A stretch of DNA of 52,648 nt from the NCBI GenBank assembly GCA_964640065.1, contig CAZXIE010000008.1, positions 1 through 52,648 of the forward strand, read 5' to 3'. The number at the start of each line of letters is the position of its first letter. Within the stretch, counting starts at the first letter, position 1. The stretch is from JAJRXG01 sp964640065 (GTDB taxonomy: Bacteria; Bacteroidota; Bacteroidia; Chitinophagales; Saprospiraceae). The position numbers were made by a program, and so were the translations under genes. The notes under the pieces were generated by a model, which was not told the origin of the DNA, searched no databases, and saw nothing but the letters and a program-made list of their open reading frames with translations. Shown here piece by piece: positions 52,069 through 52,648 of this stretch.

Positions 52069-52136
52069 GAGGTCAGGAGACCTTCAACTCAGCTGGGTTA
52101 CTCCATCAAGACTTGAGGAAAAGGTCTCCTGACCTC
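52069..52136. repeat. Inverted pair of the second palindromic repeat family
   Basis: GAGGTCAGGAGACCTT (52069-52084) and its exact reverse complement (52121-52136) face each other across 36 nt. Each is itself a small hairpin (AGGTC, 4-nt loop, GACCT). The rest of the 51906-52238 gap shows no gene; a T-rich run follows the right copy. Confidence 0.65.
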
Positions 52137-52238
52137 TTTCCGTTTTTACAGTAGCATCGACTTTTGATCGGGGAAGTTAGTTAGTCCTTTTTTACCAATA
52201 CATACACCATGCGATAGGAATTTTGCATCTAAAAGTAT

Positions 52239-52648
52239 ATGCGTGTATTGACCTTACTCGTTTTAGCATATCTCGCGATAGTGTCTTGTAATAATGATAC
52301 AGCTAAGCTAAAAACAGCTCAAACCAAGTATCCTCCTTCTCCGATGGAGAAGAGTGTTGCTTCATTTATGACCCAGATCCAATCTACTGAACAGGTCATA
52401 AGGATGCCATTCATCTACGATCCCATCAATACATATGCTTTTGATGGTGATAGTTTATCATTAGATAGTCTTGGAAAGCTGCACGAACGGGAAGAAATCG
52501 CTGCAATCTTTTCGTTAACTACCTATAGAGAATTCACAAAGCTAAAGTTGACTGATTCTAAGGAGTATATAGAAGTCAGCGATAGCACTGACGTTCATAA
52601 GGACAGCCTGGCATTTTTAGTCGAAAATGATCGATTAATTTTGGCCTA
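52239..52648 (+). CDS. Lipoprotein of unknown function, 3' end beyond window
   Basis: At least 136 codons with no stop before the right edge. The N-terminus MRVLTLLVLAYLAIVSC is a lipoprotein signal with the lipobox Cys at 17, followed by NNDTAKLKTAQ and a Pro-rich spacer. The visible mature part (FIYDPINTYAFDGDSLSLDS and onwards) has no recognisable motif. Confidence 0.6.
   Translation, partial: MRVLTLLVLAYLAIVSCNNDTAKLKTAQTKYPPSPMEKSVASFMTQIQSTEQVIRMPFIYDPINTYAFDGDSLSLDSLGKLHEREEIAAIFSLTTYREFTKLKLTDSKEYIEVSDSTDVHKDSLAFLVENDRLILA

Overview
The window reads as a chromosomal segment of a free-living Bacteroidota, most likely a Saprospiria or Lewinella-like lineage. The lineage is inferred. 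The phylum rests on several signs: a T9SS type-B (CHU_C/gliding-motility) C-terminal domain, a TonB-dependent receptor behind a TPP riboswitch, many short-signal lipoproteins, the CtlX, HscA, GH3 and DUF2130 set, poor Shine-Dalgarno sites, and several TAnnTTTG -7 elements. No tRNA, rRNA, CRISPR array, prophage or plasmid function was seen.

Layout. 1-3690 (minus): SAM methyltransferase (cut by the window edge), BKACE beta-keto acid cleavage enzyme, crotonase-family protein and two unknown lipoproteins. 3871-5017 (plus): pssA and a two-cluster ferredoxin. 5428-7186 (minus): ctlX and a VUT/queuosine-precursor transporter. 7254-10600 (plus): hscA and a GH3-family protein. 10597-11619 (minus): a Tat-exported aspartylglucosaminidase-type hydrolase. 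11668-12860: a REP/RAYT mobile array with one intact Y1 transposase and decayed copies. 12887-16696 (minus): threonine dehydratase, PhoD-like phosphatase, DUF2130. 16935-19081: divergent pair with overlapping 5' ends (Vps62-like barrel protein and PagL-like lipid A deacylase). 19085-23044 (minus): unknown gene, TonB receptor with TPP riboswitch, NadR-type kinase, PnuC/PnuT transporter. 23147-23905 (minus): S74 tail-fibre-type chaperone protein. 24272-35210 (plus): zinc metalloprotease, SDR, argS, glnS, pyrR, pyrB, dinB, PON/SMP-30-like propeller. 35260-37928 (minus): three thioredoxin-fold exported proteins, one carrying an MsrA-like domain. 38221-47635 (plus): T9SS surface protein, then the glycogen block glgB-glgA-glgC and a GH31 alpha-glucosidase. 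47770-52648: small zinc-ribbon protein, lipoproteins, YihY, thioesterase, arginine deiminase and a truncated lipoprotein.

The strongest unexplained signal is a DNA-level word, ATTTACGAAAGTG. It occurs seven times exactly, plus three times with one mismatch, on both strands, in intergenic DNA and inside unrelated genes in different reading frames. That is what a DNA-uptake sequence or another genome-wide recognition word would look like. The second signal is the RAYT array. Its unit is hairpin-RAYT-hairpin with inverted ends, and internally deleted derivatives lie in tandem and again about 36 kb away.
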